Source: Enterobacter quasihormaechei
GTDB taxonomy: Bacteria; Pseudomonadota; Gammaproteobacteria; Enterobacterales; Enterobacteriaceae
Reading direction: 5' to 3'
DNA length: 64,000 nucleotides
NCBI RefSeq assembly: GCF_004331385.1
Contig: NZ_SJON01000007.1
Location: 1-64,000, forward strand
Position 1 is the stretch's first letter. Each line of letters opens with the position of its first letter. Of the stretch, positions 25,098 to 33,283 are shown piece by piece. Both the position numbers and the translations under genes were made by a program. The notes beneath the pieces were generated by a model. It saw nothing but the letters and a program-made list of their open reading frames with translations. It made no database searches and had not been told where the DNA came from.

Positions 25098-25535
25098 ATG
25101 AAAAAGCTCGCGGCAGTAAGTTTAATCAGCCTCGCACTGGCTGGATGTGTTAACCCTGGCAAAGCCTCCGTTCAGACCGAACAGCTAGAGAATCACCGCT
25201 TCGTGCTGGAAAACGTTGATGGCAAAGCGGTGAAAGTCGGTAAAACGCAGCCTGAAATTCGCTTCAGTGCGCAGCCTAATATCAGCCTGATTAACAACAT
25301 TGTCGTCTCCGGCACGATGTGCAACGGCTTCAACGGACAGGGGAAGTTGTCCGAAGGAGAATTGACCGTCAAAACGCTGGCCATGACGAGGAAACTCTGC
25401 ACCGAGCCGCAGCTTAATGCACTGGATCAGACCATCGCCGATATGCTAAGCAAAGGCGCACAGGTAGACCTGACCGAGGACCAGTTAACGCTGGCGACAG
25501 CCGATAAGTCATTGATGTTTAAGCGAGTAGAATAA
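25098..25535 (+). CDS. hslJ: HslJ, META-domain heat-inducible lipoprotein
   Basis: A 145-residue lipoprotein. The signal peptide ends in a lipobox (SLALAGC), so Cys21 is the lipidated residue. The body is a META/HslJ domain (FVLENVDGKAVKVG, GTMCNGFNGQGKLSEG, MTRKLCTEPQLNALDQ) with the family's conserved cysteine pair. E. coli HslJ is heat-induced and linked to novobiocin resistance. Gene order hslJ-ydbJ-ydbK matches E. coli. The frame opens four codons earlier with TTG at 25086; the ATG at 25098 gives the compact signal peptide. Confidence 0.92.
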   Translation: MKKLAAVSLISLALAGCVNPGKASVQTEQLENHRFVLENVDGKAVKVGKTQPEIRFSAQPNISLINNIVVSGTMCNGFNGQGKLSEGELTVKTLAMTRKLCTEPQLNALDQTIADMLSKGAQVDLTEDQLTLATADKSLMFKRVE

Positions 25536-25536
25536 C

Positions 25537-25803
25537 TCAGTAGCTTCCGCACGACCCTACGGCAAGCGACTGCTCACTACAGCGTTTGCCGTTAGGCAAT
25601 GCGCACATGCCGATGGCGGAGCCGTCGAGCTGGCGGGCAACGGAAAGTGACCCTCCGATCATTGCGCAGTTAGCTTGTCCAGAGCTGGACATAGCCGCTC
25701 TCATACCTGGCGTAACGTGTGCTGCTGTCGCCTGCTGTACAGGTTCATTGCTGCATGCCGATAACAGTAACGCGGCACATCCTACCCAAAATGCTGAACG
25801 CAT
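25537..25803 (-). CDS. ydbJ: YdbJ, DUF333 lipoprotein
   Basis: An 88-residue lipoprotein with lipobox LLLSAC (Cys at about 17), followed by a DUF333 domain with four Cys residues (ANCAMIGG, GMCALPNGKRCSEQ, GSCGSY). Its length equals E. coli YdbJ and it is convergent with hslJ. The open frame extends much further upstream to 26079, but the ATG at 25803 has GGGAG/AAAGG in front and starts the signal peptide. Function unknown. Confidence 0.9.
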   Translation of the reverse strand: MRSAFWVGCAALLLSACSNEPVQQATAAHVTPGMRAAMSSSGQANCAMIGGSLSVARQLDGSAIGMCALPNGKRCSEQSLAVGSCGSY

Positions 25804-26073
25804 ACCTTTCTCCCCATAATTAAAGCGAAACCTAAGCATAATAGGCATCACGCGCCGCATCGTCGAGAGCGGATGTGCGTATTTATGCGCTCTGGTAACA
25901 ATTTCTCGCAATTTTTTAACGCAACTAGCCATCCAGTCATTGATACAGCGCATACCGAGGACACAAAAGCGAAAATCGCAAACCCTGAGCTTTGCTAAAA
26001 TACACAGATAATATTCAGGGTCTGTCGTCGTTTTACAGGCCCCTCTTTTTGCGCAATGTAAGGGTGTTGTCCT

Positions 26074-29000
26074 ATGCAAACTATTGACGGCAATGGTGCA
26101 GTCGCGTCGGTTGCGTTTCGTACCAGCGAAGTTATCGCCATCTACCCAATTACTCCAAGCTCAACGATGGCTGAACAGGCAGACGCCTGGGCCGGGAATG
26201 GCCTAAAAAACGTCTGGGGAGACGTCCCGCGCGTCGTTGAGATGCAGTCCGAAGCCGGCGCCATTGCCACCGTGCACGGTGCGTTGCAGACCGGTGCCCT
26301 GTCGACTTCGTTTACGTCGTCACAGGGTCTTCTGCTGATGATCCCCACGCTTTACAAGCTGGCAGGACAGTTAACGCCGTTTGTCCTGCACGTTGCCGCG
26401 CGCACCGTGGCCACTCACGCGCTCTCTATTTTTGGCGATCACTCGGACGTGATGGCCGTGCGTCAGACCGGCTGCGCCATGCTCTGCGCCGGTAGCGTGC
26501 AGGAGGCACAGGACTTCGCGCTGATATCGCATATTGCCACGCTGAAAAGCCGCGTGCCGTTTATTCATTTCTTCGATGGTTTCCGCACGTCACACGAGAT
26601 CAATAAAATCGTTCCGCTGCCGGACGATACTATTCTGAACCTGCTGCCGCAGGCTGACATTGATGCTCATCGCGCGCGTGCCCTCAATCCGGAACACCCG
26701 GTGATTAGGGGAACGTCGGCAAACCCGGACACCTATTTCCAGTCCCGCGAGGCGACAAACCCGTGGTACAACGCGGTATACGATCATGTCGAACAGGCGA
26801 TGGACGATTTTGCCGCTGCGACGGGTCGCGCGTATAAGCCGTTTGAATATTACGGCCATCCGCAGGCCGAGCGCGTGATCGTCCTGATGGGTTCAGCCAT
26901 CGGCACCTGTGAAGAGGTGGTCGATGAATTGCTGACGCGTGGAGAAAAAGTGGGCGTGCTCAAAGTTCGCCTCTATCGTCCATTCTCAGCGAAACACCTG
27001 CTCGCAGCCCTGCCGGAAAGCGCGCGTGCCGTGGCGGTACTTGACCGCACCAAAGAGCCTGGCGCACAGGCTGAACCGCTCTATCTTGATGTGATGACGG
27101 CGCTGGCTGAGGCGTTCAATGCTGGCGAACGCGAAACGCTGCCGCGCGTCATTGGCGGGCGTTATGGTTTATCCTCCAAAGAGTTCGGACCAGAATGCGT
27201 CCTGGCCGTATTCACTGAACTGCGCGAGGCAAAACCGAAACCGCGCTTTACGGTCGGCATTTATGATGACGTGACTAACCTTTCTCTCCCGCTGCCGGAA
27301 AACACCCTGCCCTCGAATGCGAAACTGGAAGCGCTGTTCTACGGCCTGGGCAGCGACGGCAGCGTCTCGGCGACCAAAAACAACATCAAAATTATCGGTA
27401 ACTCCACGCCGTGGTATGCGCAAGGGTATTTCGTCTATGACTCCAAAAAAGCGGGCGGGCTGACCGTCTCCCACCTGCGCGTTAGCGAACACCCAATCCG
27501 CTCGGCGTACCTTATTTCGCAGGCAGATTTTGTTGGCTGTCACCAGCTCCAGTTCATTGATAAATACCAGATGGCCGAGCGCCTGAAGCCCGGCGGTATT
27601 TTCCTGATCAACACCCCGTACAGCGCCGATGAGGTCTGGGCGCGCCTGCCCCAGGAAGTCCAGGCGGTGCTGAACCAGAAACAGGCGCGCCTGTATGTCA
27701 TTAACGCCGCGAAGATTGCCCGCGAGTGCGGCCTGGCAGCGCGTATCAATACGGTCATGCAGATGGCGTTCTTCCACCTGACCAACATTCTGCCGGGCGA
27801 CAGCGCGCTGATGGAACTTCAGGGGGCGATTGCCAAAAGCTACAGCAGCAAAGGTCAGGAGCTGGTTGAACGCAACTGGCAGGCGCTGGCGCTGGCCCGC
27901 GAGTCGCTGTTCGAAGTGCCGTTGCAGCCGATCAATGCCGGCAGCCCGAACCGACCGCCAGTGGTGTCTGACGCCGCACCGGATTTTGTCAAAACCGTAA
28001 CGGCGGCGATGCTTGCCGGACTGGGCGACACCCTGCCCGTCTCTGCGCTTCCGCCTGATGGCACCTGGCCGATGGGCACGACCCGCTGGGAAAAACGCAA
28101 TATTGCCGAAGCGATCCCCATCTGGAAAGAAGAGCTGTGCACCCAGTGCAACCACTGCGTGGCGGCCTGTCCGCACTCGGCCATTCGCGCCAAGGTGGTA
28201 TCGCCGGAAGCGATGGCTGACGCGCCGGAGAGCCTGCACTCGCTGGATGTAAAATCCCGCGATATGCGTGGCCAGAAATATGTTCTTCAGGTGGCGCCAG
28301 AAGACTGCACCGGCTGTAACCTGTGCGTTGAGGTGTGCCCGGCGAAAGATCGTCAGGATCCGACAATCAAAGCCATCAATATGATGTCGCGTCTGGACCA
28401 TGTTGAAGAAGAGAAAGTGAATTATGATTTCTTCCTCGACCTGCCTGAAATCGACCGCAACACGCTGGAACGCATTGACATTCGTACCTCACAGCTCATT
28501 ACGCCGCTTTTCGAGTACTCCGGGGCGTGTTCTGGCTGCGGTGAAACGCCGTACATTAAACTGCTTACCCAGCTTTACGGCGACCGAATGCTGATTGCCA
28601 ACGCGACTGGCTGCTCGTCAATCTACGGGGGTAACCTGCCGTCCACGCCATATACCACCGACGCGAACGGCCGCGGTCCGGCGTGGGCAAACTCGCTTTT
28701 CGAGGATAACGCAGAATTTGGTCTGGGCTTCCGTCTGACGGTCGACCAGCACCGTGCCCGCGTAATGCGTCTGCTGGAAGAGTTTGCCGATAAAATCCCG
28801 GCAGAATTGAATGACGCGCTGCATGCAGAGGCCACGCCTGACGTTCGTCGCGCGCAGGTTGCTGAACTGCGCAATGCGCTTCAGGGTATTGAAGGAGCTG
28901 AACAACTGCTGACCGATGCCGACGCGCTGGTAGAAAAATCGATCTGGCTCATCGGCGGTGACGGATGGGCCTACGATATTGGATTCGGTGGACTCGATCA

Positions 29001-29598
29001 CGTGCTGAGCCTGACCGAAAACGTCAATATTCTGGTACTTGATACCCAGTGCTATTCCAACACCGGTGGACAGGCCTCGAAAGCGACGCCGTTAGGGGCG
29101 GTCACGAAATTTGGTGAGCATGGCAAACGCAAGGCGCGTAAGGATCTCGGCGTCAGCATGATGATGTATGGCCATGTCTACGTCGCGCAGATTTCGCTGG
29201 GCGCACAGCTCAACCAGACGGTGAAAGCCATTCAGGAAGCGGAAGCTTATCCTGGCCCGTCGCTGATCATCGCCTACAGCCCGTGCGAGGAACATGGCTA
29301 CGATCTGGCGCTTAGCCACGACCAGATGCGTCAGCTTACCGCAACCGGATTCTGGCCGCTGTACCGCTTCGATCCGCGCCGTGCCGATGAAGGGAAATTG
29401 CCGCTGGCGCTGGATTCGCGTCCACCGTCAGACGCCCTTGCCGAGACCCTGCTTCAGGAGCAACGTTTCCGCAGGCTGAACGCTCAGCAGCCAGAAGTAG
29501 CAGAGCAGCTCTGGAAGGATGCGGCAGCGGATCTTCAGAAGCGGTATGACTTCCTGGCACAACTGGCGGGAAAAGCGGAAAAATCCACCAGCGAATAA
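26074..29598 (+). CDS. ydbK: YdbK, pyruvate:ferredoxin/flavodoxin oxidoreductase
   Basis: A 1174-residue single-chain PFOR, the E. coli YdbK length. Domains in order: I (pyruvate binding, TSEVIAIYPITPSSTMAEQA), II, the CoA-binding domain III, and the domain with two 4Fe-4S motifs. Those motifs are CTQCNHCVAACP (about residue 689) and CTGCNLCVEVCP (about residue 745). The C-terminal thiamine-diphosphate domain has ACSGCGETPY and GGDGWAYDIGFGGLDHVL. It decarboxylates pyruvate to acetyl-CoA and reduces flavodoxin or ferredoxin, and is used under oxidative stress and low oxygen. The ATG at 26074 follows AAGGGTG. A strong terminator lies just downstream. Confidence 0.96.
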   Translation: MQTIDGNGAVASVAFRTSEVIAIYPITPSSTMAEQADAWAGNGLKNVWGDVPRVVEMQSEAGAIATVHGALQTGALSTSFTSSQGLLLMIPTLYKLAGQLTPFVLHVAARTVATHALSIFGDHSDVMAVRQTGCAMLCAGSVQEAQDFALISHIATLKSRVPFIHFFDGFRTSHEINKIVPLPDDTILNLLPQADIDAHRARALNPEHPVIRGTSANPDTYFQSREATNPWYNAVYDHVEQAMDDFAAATGRAYKPFEYYGHPQAERVIVLMGSAIGTCEEVVDELLTRGEKVGVLKVRLYRPFSAKHLLAALPESARAVAVLDRTKEPGAQAEPLYLDVMTALAEAFNAGERETLPRVIGGRYGLSSKEFGPECVLAVFTELREAKPKPRFTVGIYDDVTNLSLPLPENTLPSNAKLEALFYGLGSDGSVSATKNNIKIIGNSTPWYAQGYFVYDSKKAGGLTVSHLRVSEHPIRSAYLISQADFVGCHQLQFIDKYQMAERLKPGGIFLINTPYSADEVWARLPQEVQAVLNQKQARLYVINAAKIARECGLAARINTVMQMAFFHLTNILPGDSALMELQGAIAKSYSSKGQELVERNWQALALARESLFEVPLQPINAGSPNRPPVVSDAAPDFVKTVTAAMLAGLGDTLPVSALPPDGTWPMGTTRWEKRNIAEAIPIWKEELCTQCNHCVAACPHSAIRAKVVSPEAMADAPESLHSLDVKSRDMRGQKYVLQVAPEDCTGCNLCVEVCPAKDRQDPTIKAINMMSRLDHVEEEKVNYDFFLDLPEIDRNTLERIDIRTSQLITPLFEYSGACSGCGETPYIKLLTQLYGDRMLIANATGCSSIYGGNLPSTPYTTDANGRGPAWANSLFEDNAEFGLGFRLTVDQHRARVMRLLEEFADKIPAELNDALHAEATPDVRRAQVAELRNALQGIEGAEQLLTDADALVEKSIWLIGGDGWAYDIGFGGLDHVLSLTENVNILVLDTQCYSNTGGQASKATPLGAVTKFGEHGKRKARKDLGVSMMMYGHVYVAQISLGAQLNQTVKAIQEAEAYPGPSLIIAYSPCEEHGYDLALSHDQMRQLTATGFWPLYRFDPRRADEGKLPLALDSRPPSDALAETLLQEQRFRRLNAQQPEVAEQLWKDAAADLQKRYDFLAQLAGKAEKSTSE

Positions 29599-29604
29599 CC
29601 TTTA

Positions 29605-29630
29605 TGCCCGGCTTGTCCGGGCATTTTTTT
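29605..29630 (+). terminator. Intrinsic terminator of ydbK
   Basis: TGCCCGG/CCGGGCA stem with a 5-base loop followed by seven Ts, 7 bases after the ydbK stop. Textbook Rho-independent form. Confidence 0.92.
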
Positions 29631-29634
29631 GCCA

Positions 29635-29750
29635 TAAAAAAAGCCCGATGCATGCGCACCGGGCGAATCCAAAGATCGGTGAAAATTGCCTCAATCTTCT
29701 GAACAATATTCACGGTAATTATGGATGAAAAAATCTTAAAGGCATATAAC
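29635..29750 (-). ncRNA. micC: MicC small regulatory RNA
   Basis: On the minus strand the transcript would begin GTTATATGCCTTTA, identical to the 5' end of E. coli MicC. It ends in a terminator hairpin (GCCCGGTG...CGGGC) followed by seven Ts. The position, between ydbK and the ompN-type porin and divergent from the porin, is the same as in E. coli. The conserved 5' segment is the part that base-pairs with the ompC leader to block translation, with Hfq. The middle of the RNA has diverged. Length is about 116 nt, compared with 109 in E. coli. Confidence 0.9.
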
Positions 29751-29985
29751 GCCGGGAAGATTACCTTGTTTACCCCGTAATTAATAATTTTTATTTTGTA
29801 TCTGTCGCTGTAATTTATTCACGGCATCAATCATCATTTCAGCCGCATTATTTGGTTGAGATTTTACTTAACCCGTAACAATTATAATTTATTCATCCGC
29901 CATCAGAGTGATTTAGCATGGGACAGCTTTCCAGTCCGGAAAGTTCACGAAGTAATAAAAAAATAACCGCAAAGGAATAATCCAA

Positions 29986-31113
29986 ATGCAAAGAAAAGTA
30001 CTGGCACTGATGATCCCCGCTTTGTTAATGGCTGGAACCGCTCACGCAGCTGAAATTTATAATAAAGACGGCAATAAACTGGATCTGTATGGCAAAGTCG
30101 ATGGTCTGCATTATTTCTCTGACGACGCGTCGAAAGATGGCGACCAAACCTATATGCGTCTGGGTTTTAAAGGTGAAACCCAAATCAACGACATGATGAC
30201 CGGCTACGCGCAGTGGGAATACAACATTCAGGCAAACAACACCGAAGGTTCTGACAATCAGTCATGGACGCGTCTGGCCTTCGCGGGGGTGAAGGTGGGC
30301 GACTATGGCTCCTTCGATTACGGCCGTAACTATGGCGTACTGTACGACGTAGAAGGCTGGACCGATATGCTGCCTGAATTTGGTGGCGACTCTTACACTT
30401 ATGCCGACAACTTTATGACCGGTCGTGCCAATGGCGTTGCGACCTACCGTAACACCGACTTCTTTGGTCTGGTGCAGGGCCTGAACGTTGCGGTGCAGTA
30501 TCAGGGTAATAATGAAGGTAACAACTGCGACGAGGATTTCTGCTCTACCAACGAAGGAACCAACAACGGCCGTGACACTCGCCATGAAAACGGTGATGGT
30601 TACGGTATCTCCGCTACCTATGATTTCGGCATGGGCTTCAGTGCGGGCGCCGCATACGCCTCTTCTGACCGTACCAACGATCAGGTAAATTACACCACTG
30701 CGGGCGGCGACACTGCGGATGCATGGACCGCAGGTCTGAAATACGATGCCAACAATATCTACCTGGCGGCAATGTATTCCGAAACCCGTAATATGACGCC
30801 GTACGGTGACAATGCGGATGCGGTAGCAAATAAAACGCAGAACGTAGAAGTCACTGCGCAATATCAGTTTGACTTTGGCCTGCGTCCGGCTATTTCGTAT
30901 TTACAATCTAAAGGCAAAGATCTGGGCAATGGCCAGGACGATAAAGACCTGGTGAAATATGCTGACGTAGGTGCTACCTACTATTTCAACAAAAACATGT
31001 CCACCTATGTTGATTATAAAATCAACCTGCTGGATGAAGATGATTCATTCTACAAAAACAACGGCATTGGTACAGATGACGTTGTCGCATTGGGCCTGGT
31101 TTACCAGTTCTAA
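29986..31113 (+). CDS. ompN: OmpN-type general porin
   Basis: A 375-residue OmpC/OmpF/OmpN-family trimeric porin. The signal peptide is 21 residues, cleaved before [20 protein letters not shown]. Constriction-loop motif [19 protein letters not shown] and the C-terminal beta-signal ending YQF are present. The [20 protein letters not shown] stretch and the genomic location after ydbK and micC point to OmpN. Unusually, an external loop contains two cysteines, Cys181 and Cys186 (CDEDFC, precursor numbering), where E. coli OmpN has none as I recall it. A leader of more than 200 bases precedes the gene. Forms a 16-stranded barrel for small hydrophilic solutes. Confidence 0.9.
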   Translation: MQRKVLALMIPALLMAGTAHAAEIYNKDGNKLDLYGKVDGLHYFSDDASKDGDQTYMRLGFKGETQINDMMTGYAQWEYNIQANNTEGSDNQSWTRLAFAGVKVGDYGSFDYGRNYGVLYDVEGWTDMLPEFGGDSYTYADNFMTGRANGVATYRNTDFFGLVQGLNVAVQYQGNNEGNNCDEDFCSTNEGTNNGRDTRHENGDGYGISATYDFGMGFSAGAAYASSDRTNDQVNYTTAGGDTADAWTAGLKYDANNIYLAAMYSETRNMTPYGDNADAVANKTQNVEVTAQYQFDFGLRPAISYLQSKGKDLGNGQDDKDLVKYADVGATYYFNKNMSTYVDYKINLLDEDDSFYKNNGIGTDDVVALGLVYQF

Positions 31114-31120
31114 TGGTATC

Positions 31121-31142
31121 AGCCCGCAGAAATCTGCGGGCT
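31121..31142. terminator. Terminator between ompN and the GFA gene
   Basis: AGCCCGCAG/CTGCGGGCT stem with a 4-base loop, located between the stops of the convergent genes. It probably works for both directions although neither side has an uninterrupted T-tract. Confidence 0.55.
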
Positions 31143-31147
31143 AACGT

Positions 31148-31570
31148 TTATTGATGTTCCGATGCTTCTTTACGGAATGAGAGGTAACCAACCACCCCGC
31201 TGTCACCATCCATGGGATGATTTACCCCATCCATCACCGCCACTTCCGGGAAGTCGAATGGCGTGACATTTTCGAGGCAGGCGATATTGACACCGTATTC
31301 GTTGGGATTGGAGCGTCGTTGATGGAACGTGTAAATACCGCAGACCGAGCAGAAGAAATGGCGCGCAGTGCCCGTGTTGAAGCGGTACTCCGTGAGCCTG
31401 TCTTCCCCCTGTGTCACCTTAATGCCCGTCAACGGCGCAGATACGACTACCGCCCCACGCATACGACAAAATGAGCAGCTACAGCGGCGTGCGGTATTCA
31501 GGCCGTCTGTCAGCTCAACGGTAAACTGTACCGCCCCACAATGGCACTGTGCTTGCCGAATTTCAGCCAT
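31148..31570 (-). CDS. GFA/CENP-V family zinc-binding protein
   Basis: A 140-residue protein of the glutathione-dependent formaldehyde-activating (GFA) family. The zinc ligands appear as CHCG (residues 9-12), CSCSFC (30-35) and CSVCG (74-78), the standard pattern. The family includes S-hydroxymethylglutathione synthase-like proteins, but most enteric members have no shown activity. It is downstream of a small membrane protein gene with three bases between them, so the two form an operon. The specific substrate cannot be told from the sequence. Confidence 0.85.
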   Translation of the reverse strand: MAEIRQAQCHCGAVQFTVELTDGLNTARRCSCSFCRMRGAVVVSAPLTGIKVTQGEDRLTEYRFNTGTARHFFCSVCGIYTFHQRRSNPNEYGVNIACLENVTPFDFPEVAVMDGVNHPMDGDSGVVGYLSFRKEASEHQ

Positions 31571-31573
31571 CGC

Positions 31574-31771
31574 TTAAACCCCTTTTCTCACTAACTCAGC
31601 TGCTTTTAAAAAGACTTCATCTTCGACACCATCCCCCTTCTGCCTGCCGAGCCTGACCAGCTCATCGACAATACTTTGACGGTTGATGATCTTCTGTGAT
31701 GAAACCAGCCCAATAACGGCGGCACCAATCGCCAGCCCAACTAATCCTGTCTGTTCGTCTTTATTCTTCAT
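31574..31771 (-). CDS. Small membrane-associated protein of unknown function
   Basis: A 65-residue protein with one hydrophobic glycine-rich segment (LVGLAIGAAVIGLVSS, about residues 10-25) and a charged helical C-terminal part (SIVDELVRLGRQKGDGVEDE). Not recognised as a named family. It lies three bases upstream of the GFA gene on the same strand and 74 bases downstream of another small gene, so it probably starts this operon. The start codon context is plain, and the call rests on the reading frame and its tight spacing to the GFA gene. Confidence 0.65.
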   Translation of the reverse strand: MKNKDEQTGLVGLAIGAAVIGLVSSQKIINRQSIVDELVRLGRQKGDGVEDEVFLKAAELVRKGV

Positions 31772-31820
31772 GGTATCGTAGATAATGGAAAGCTAAGAGG
31801 TGCTGTACATTTTGTTAAAA

Positions 31821-31838
31821 CCGCCTTCGTGAAGGCGG
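31821..31838 (-). terminator. Terminator of the 43-residue gene
   Basis: CCGCCTTC/GAAGGCGG stem with a 2-base loop, followed on the minus strand by TTTTAACAAAA. It lies 8 bases past the stop of the small gene at 31846-31977. Confidence 0.6.
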
Positions 31839-31845
31839 CTTGTCA

Positions 31846-31977
31846 TCACTCTGGATCTTTATCGCCCGATTCAGGCGCTGAGCCAGGATCGTCTTTGGAC
31901 TTACTTCCATCCTTCTCCGGATTATCCGGGATGGGGTTAAAATCAGGATGGTCACCATTAACTGGTCGGTCAGTCAT
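31846..31977 (-). CDS. 43-residue acidic Pro/Asp-rich small protein
   Basis: An ATG at 31977 on the minus strand is preceded by GGAGGTG at ideal spacing and opens a 43-codon frame ending in two consecutive stop codons. The peptide starts MTDRPVNGDHPDFNPIPDNP and continues with Lys, Asp, Ser and Pro residues to end GDKDPE. It is highly charged, has no hydrophobic segment and is likely disordered. A hairpin terminator follows directly. The strong ribosome-binding site and terminator make a real gene likely. No function is known to me. Confidence 0.65.
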   Translation of the reverse strand: MTDRPVNGDHPDFNPIPDNPEKDGSKSKDDPGSAPESGDKDPE

Positions 31978-32004
31978 TTTCACCTCCGTTTTATTACTGC
32001 GTAA

Positions 32005-32256
32005 GCTTTAAGTGTAGACAACCCATTCGCCTTGTGGGACTCAATTGTAAAACGTGCTGGCATTCGTCGCTGCAATCCGTACCATACACGGCACACTTTC
32101 GCATGCTGGTTTTTACCGGCAGCCGCAAACCCGTCTTTTATTGCTAACCAGATGGGGCACGATAATGCGCAGATGGTGTATGAAATCTATGCTACATGCA
32201 GAGAAGAGATGAACAGCGAACAGGTGGAAAAGCGGGATACGAAGCTGACGCTTTGA
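32005..32256 (+). pseudogene. Remnant of a tyrosine recombinase (prophage integrase)
   Basis: This frame encodes the C-terminal catalytic end of a phage-type integrase: PYHTRHTFACW (box II His and Arg), ANPSFIANQMGHDNAQMVY (with GH) and the nucleophile-containing MVYEIY. Upstream the frame continues only to a stop at 32002, so the N-terminal arm-binding and core domains and the box I arginine are gone. It lies 49 bases upstream of ttcA on the same strand. In E. coli K-12 the Rac prophage occupies this site with intR beside ttcA, so this is best read as the scar of an excised or decayed element. Confidence 0.8.
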
Positions 32257-32305
32257 AATCGTTTTCCTCGCCTTGTGCCCCATTTGAGATCTGAGTAACA
32301 AATAA

Positions 32306-33241
32306 ATGCAAGAAAATCAAGAAATTAACAAGAAAGAACAGTACAACCTGAATAAACTGCAAAAGCGACTGCGCCGCAACGTGGGCGAAGCCATTGCAGA
32401 CTTCAACATGATTGAAGAAGGCGATCGCATCATGGTCTGCCTGTCGGGCGGTAAAGACAGCTATACCATGCTGGAGATCCTGCGTAATCTTCAGCAAAGC
32501 GCACCGGTGAATTTTTCCCTGGTCGCGGTTAACCTCGATCAGAAACAGCCGGGCTTCCCGGAGCATATTCTCCCCGAGTATCTGGAGAACCTGGGCGTTG
32601 AGTACAAAATCGTAGAAGAGAATACCTACGGAATCGTTAAAGAGAAGATCCCAGAAGGCAAAACAACCTGCTCGCTCTGCTCACGTTTGCGTCGCGGCAT
32701 TTTGTACCGCACAGCAACAGAACTGGGTGCTACAAAAATTGCGCTTGGTCATCACCGGGACGACATTCTGCAAACGCTGTTTCTGAACATGTTCTACGGC
32801 GGAAAAATGAAGGGCATGCCGCCGAAGCTGATGAGCGATGACGGCAAACACATTGTGATCCGCCCACTCGCCTACTGCCGCGAGAAAGACATTGAGCGTT
32901 TCTCTCAGGCTAAAGCCTTCCCTATCATTCCATGCAATCTGTGTGGCTCACAGCCGAACCTGCAACGTCAGGTCATTGGCGACATGCTTCGTGACTGGGA
33001 TAAACGCTATCCGGGCCGTATCGAAACCATGTTTAGCGCAATGCAGAACGTGGTGCCTTCGCACCTGGCCGACGTTGAGTTGTTCGATTTCAAAGGCATT
33101 AACCACGGTTCAGAAGTAGTGAATGGCGGGGACCTGGCCTTTGACCGCGAAGACATCCCGATGCAGCCTGCCGGCTGGCAGCTAGAGGAAGAAGAGGCAC
33201 AGTTCGATGAACTGCGCCTGAACGTGGTGGAAGTGAAATAA
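32306..33241 (+). CDS. ttcA: TtcA, tRNA 2-thiocytidine biosynthesis protein
   Basis: A 311-residue protein identical in length to E. coli TtcA. It has the ATP-pyrophosphatase PP-loop [12 protein letters not shown] (about residues 45-56) and the iron-sulfur CxxC motif [10 protein letters not shown] (about 122-131), plus CNLCG near residue 212 supplying the third ligand. It thiolates cytidine 32 in several tRNAs using ATP and sulfur from IscS. An integrase remnant lies immediately upstream, since ttcA is a known prophage integration site. A strong terminator follows. Confidence 0.96.
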   Translation: MQENQEINKKEQYNLNKLQKRLRRNVGEAIADFNMIEEGDRIMVCLSGGKDSYTMLEILRNLQQSAPVNFSLVAVNLDQKQPGFPEHILPEYLENLGVEYKIVEENTYGIVKEKIPEGKTTCSLCSRLRRGILYRTATELGATKIALGHHRDDILQTLFLNMFYGGKMKGMPPKLMSDDGKHIVIRPLAYCREKDIERFSQAKAFPIIPCNLCGSQPNLQRQVIGDMLRDWDKRYPGRIETMFSAMQNVVPSHLADVELFDFKGINHGSEVVNGGDLAFDREDIPMQPAGWQLEEEEAQFDELRLNVVEVK

Positions 33242-33248
33242 CCTGACA

Positions 33249-33281
33249 GCGTCTCAGACACTGCTTCTGAGACGCTTTTTT
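33249..33281 (+). terminator. Intrinsic terminator of ttcA
   Basis: Ten-base stem GCGTCTCAGA/TCTGAGACGC with a 7-base loop and six Ts, 8 bases after the ttcA stop and just before the end of the convergent dbpA. Confidence 0.93.
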
Positions 33282-33283
33282 CC

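Noticed and set aside
25804..26079. 92-codon upstream extension of ydbJ
   Set aside because: It overlaps the ydbK promoter/start region, is not homologous to YdbJ, and the internal ATG with ribosome-binding site starts the lipoprotein signal.
27169..28401. 410-codon minus-strand frame within ydbK
   Set aside because: Antisense to the PFOR region that includes the 4Fe-4S motifs; no recognisable protein features.
31829..32011. 60-codon plus-strand frame
   Set aside because: It is the antisense of the 43-residue gene at 31846-31977, which has a strong ribosome-binding site and terminator; the plus frame has neither.
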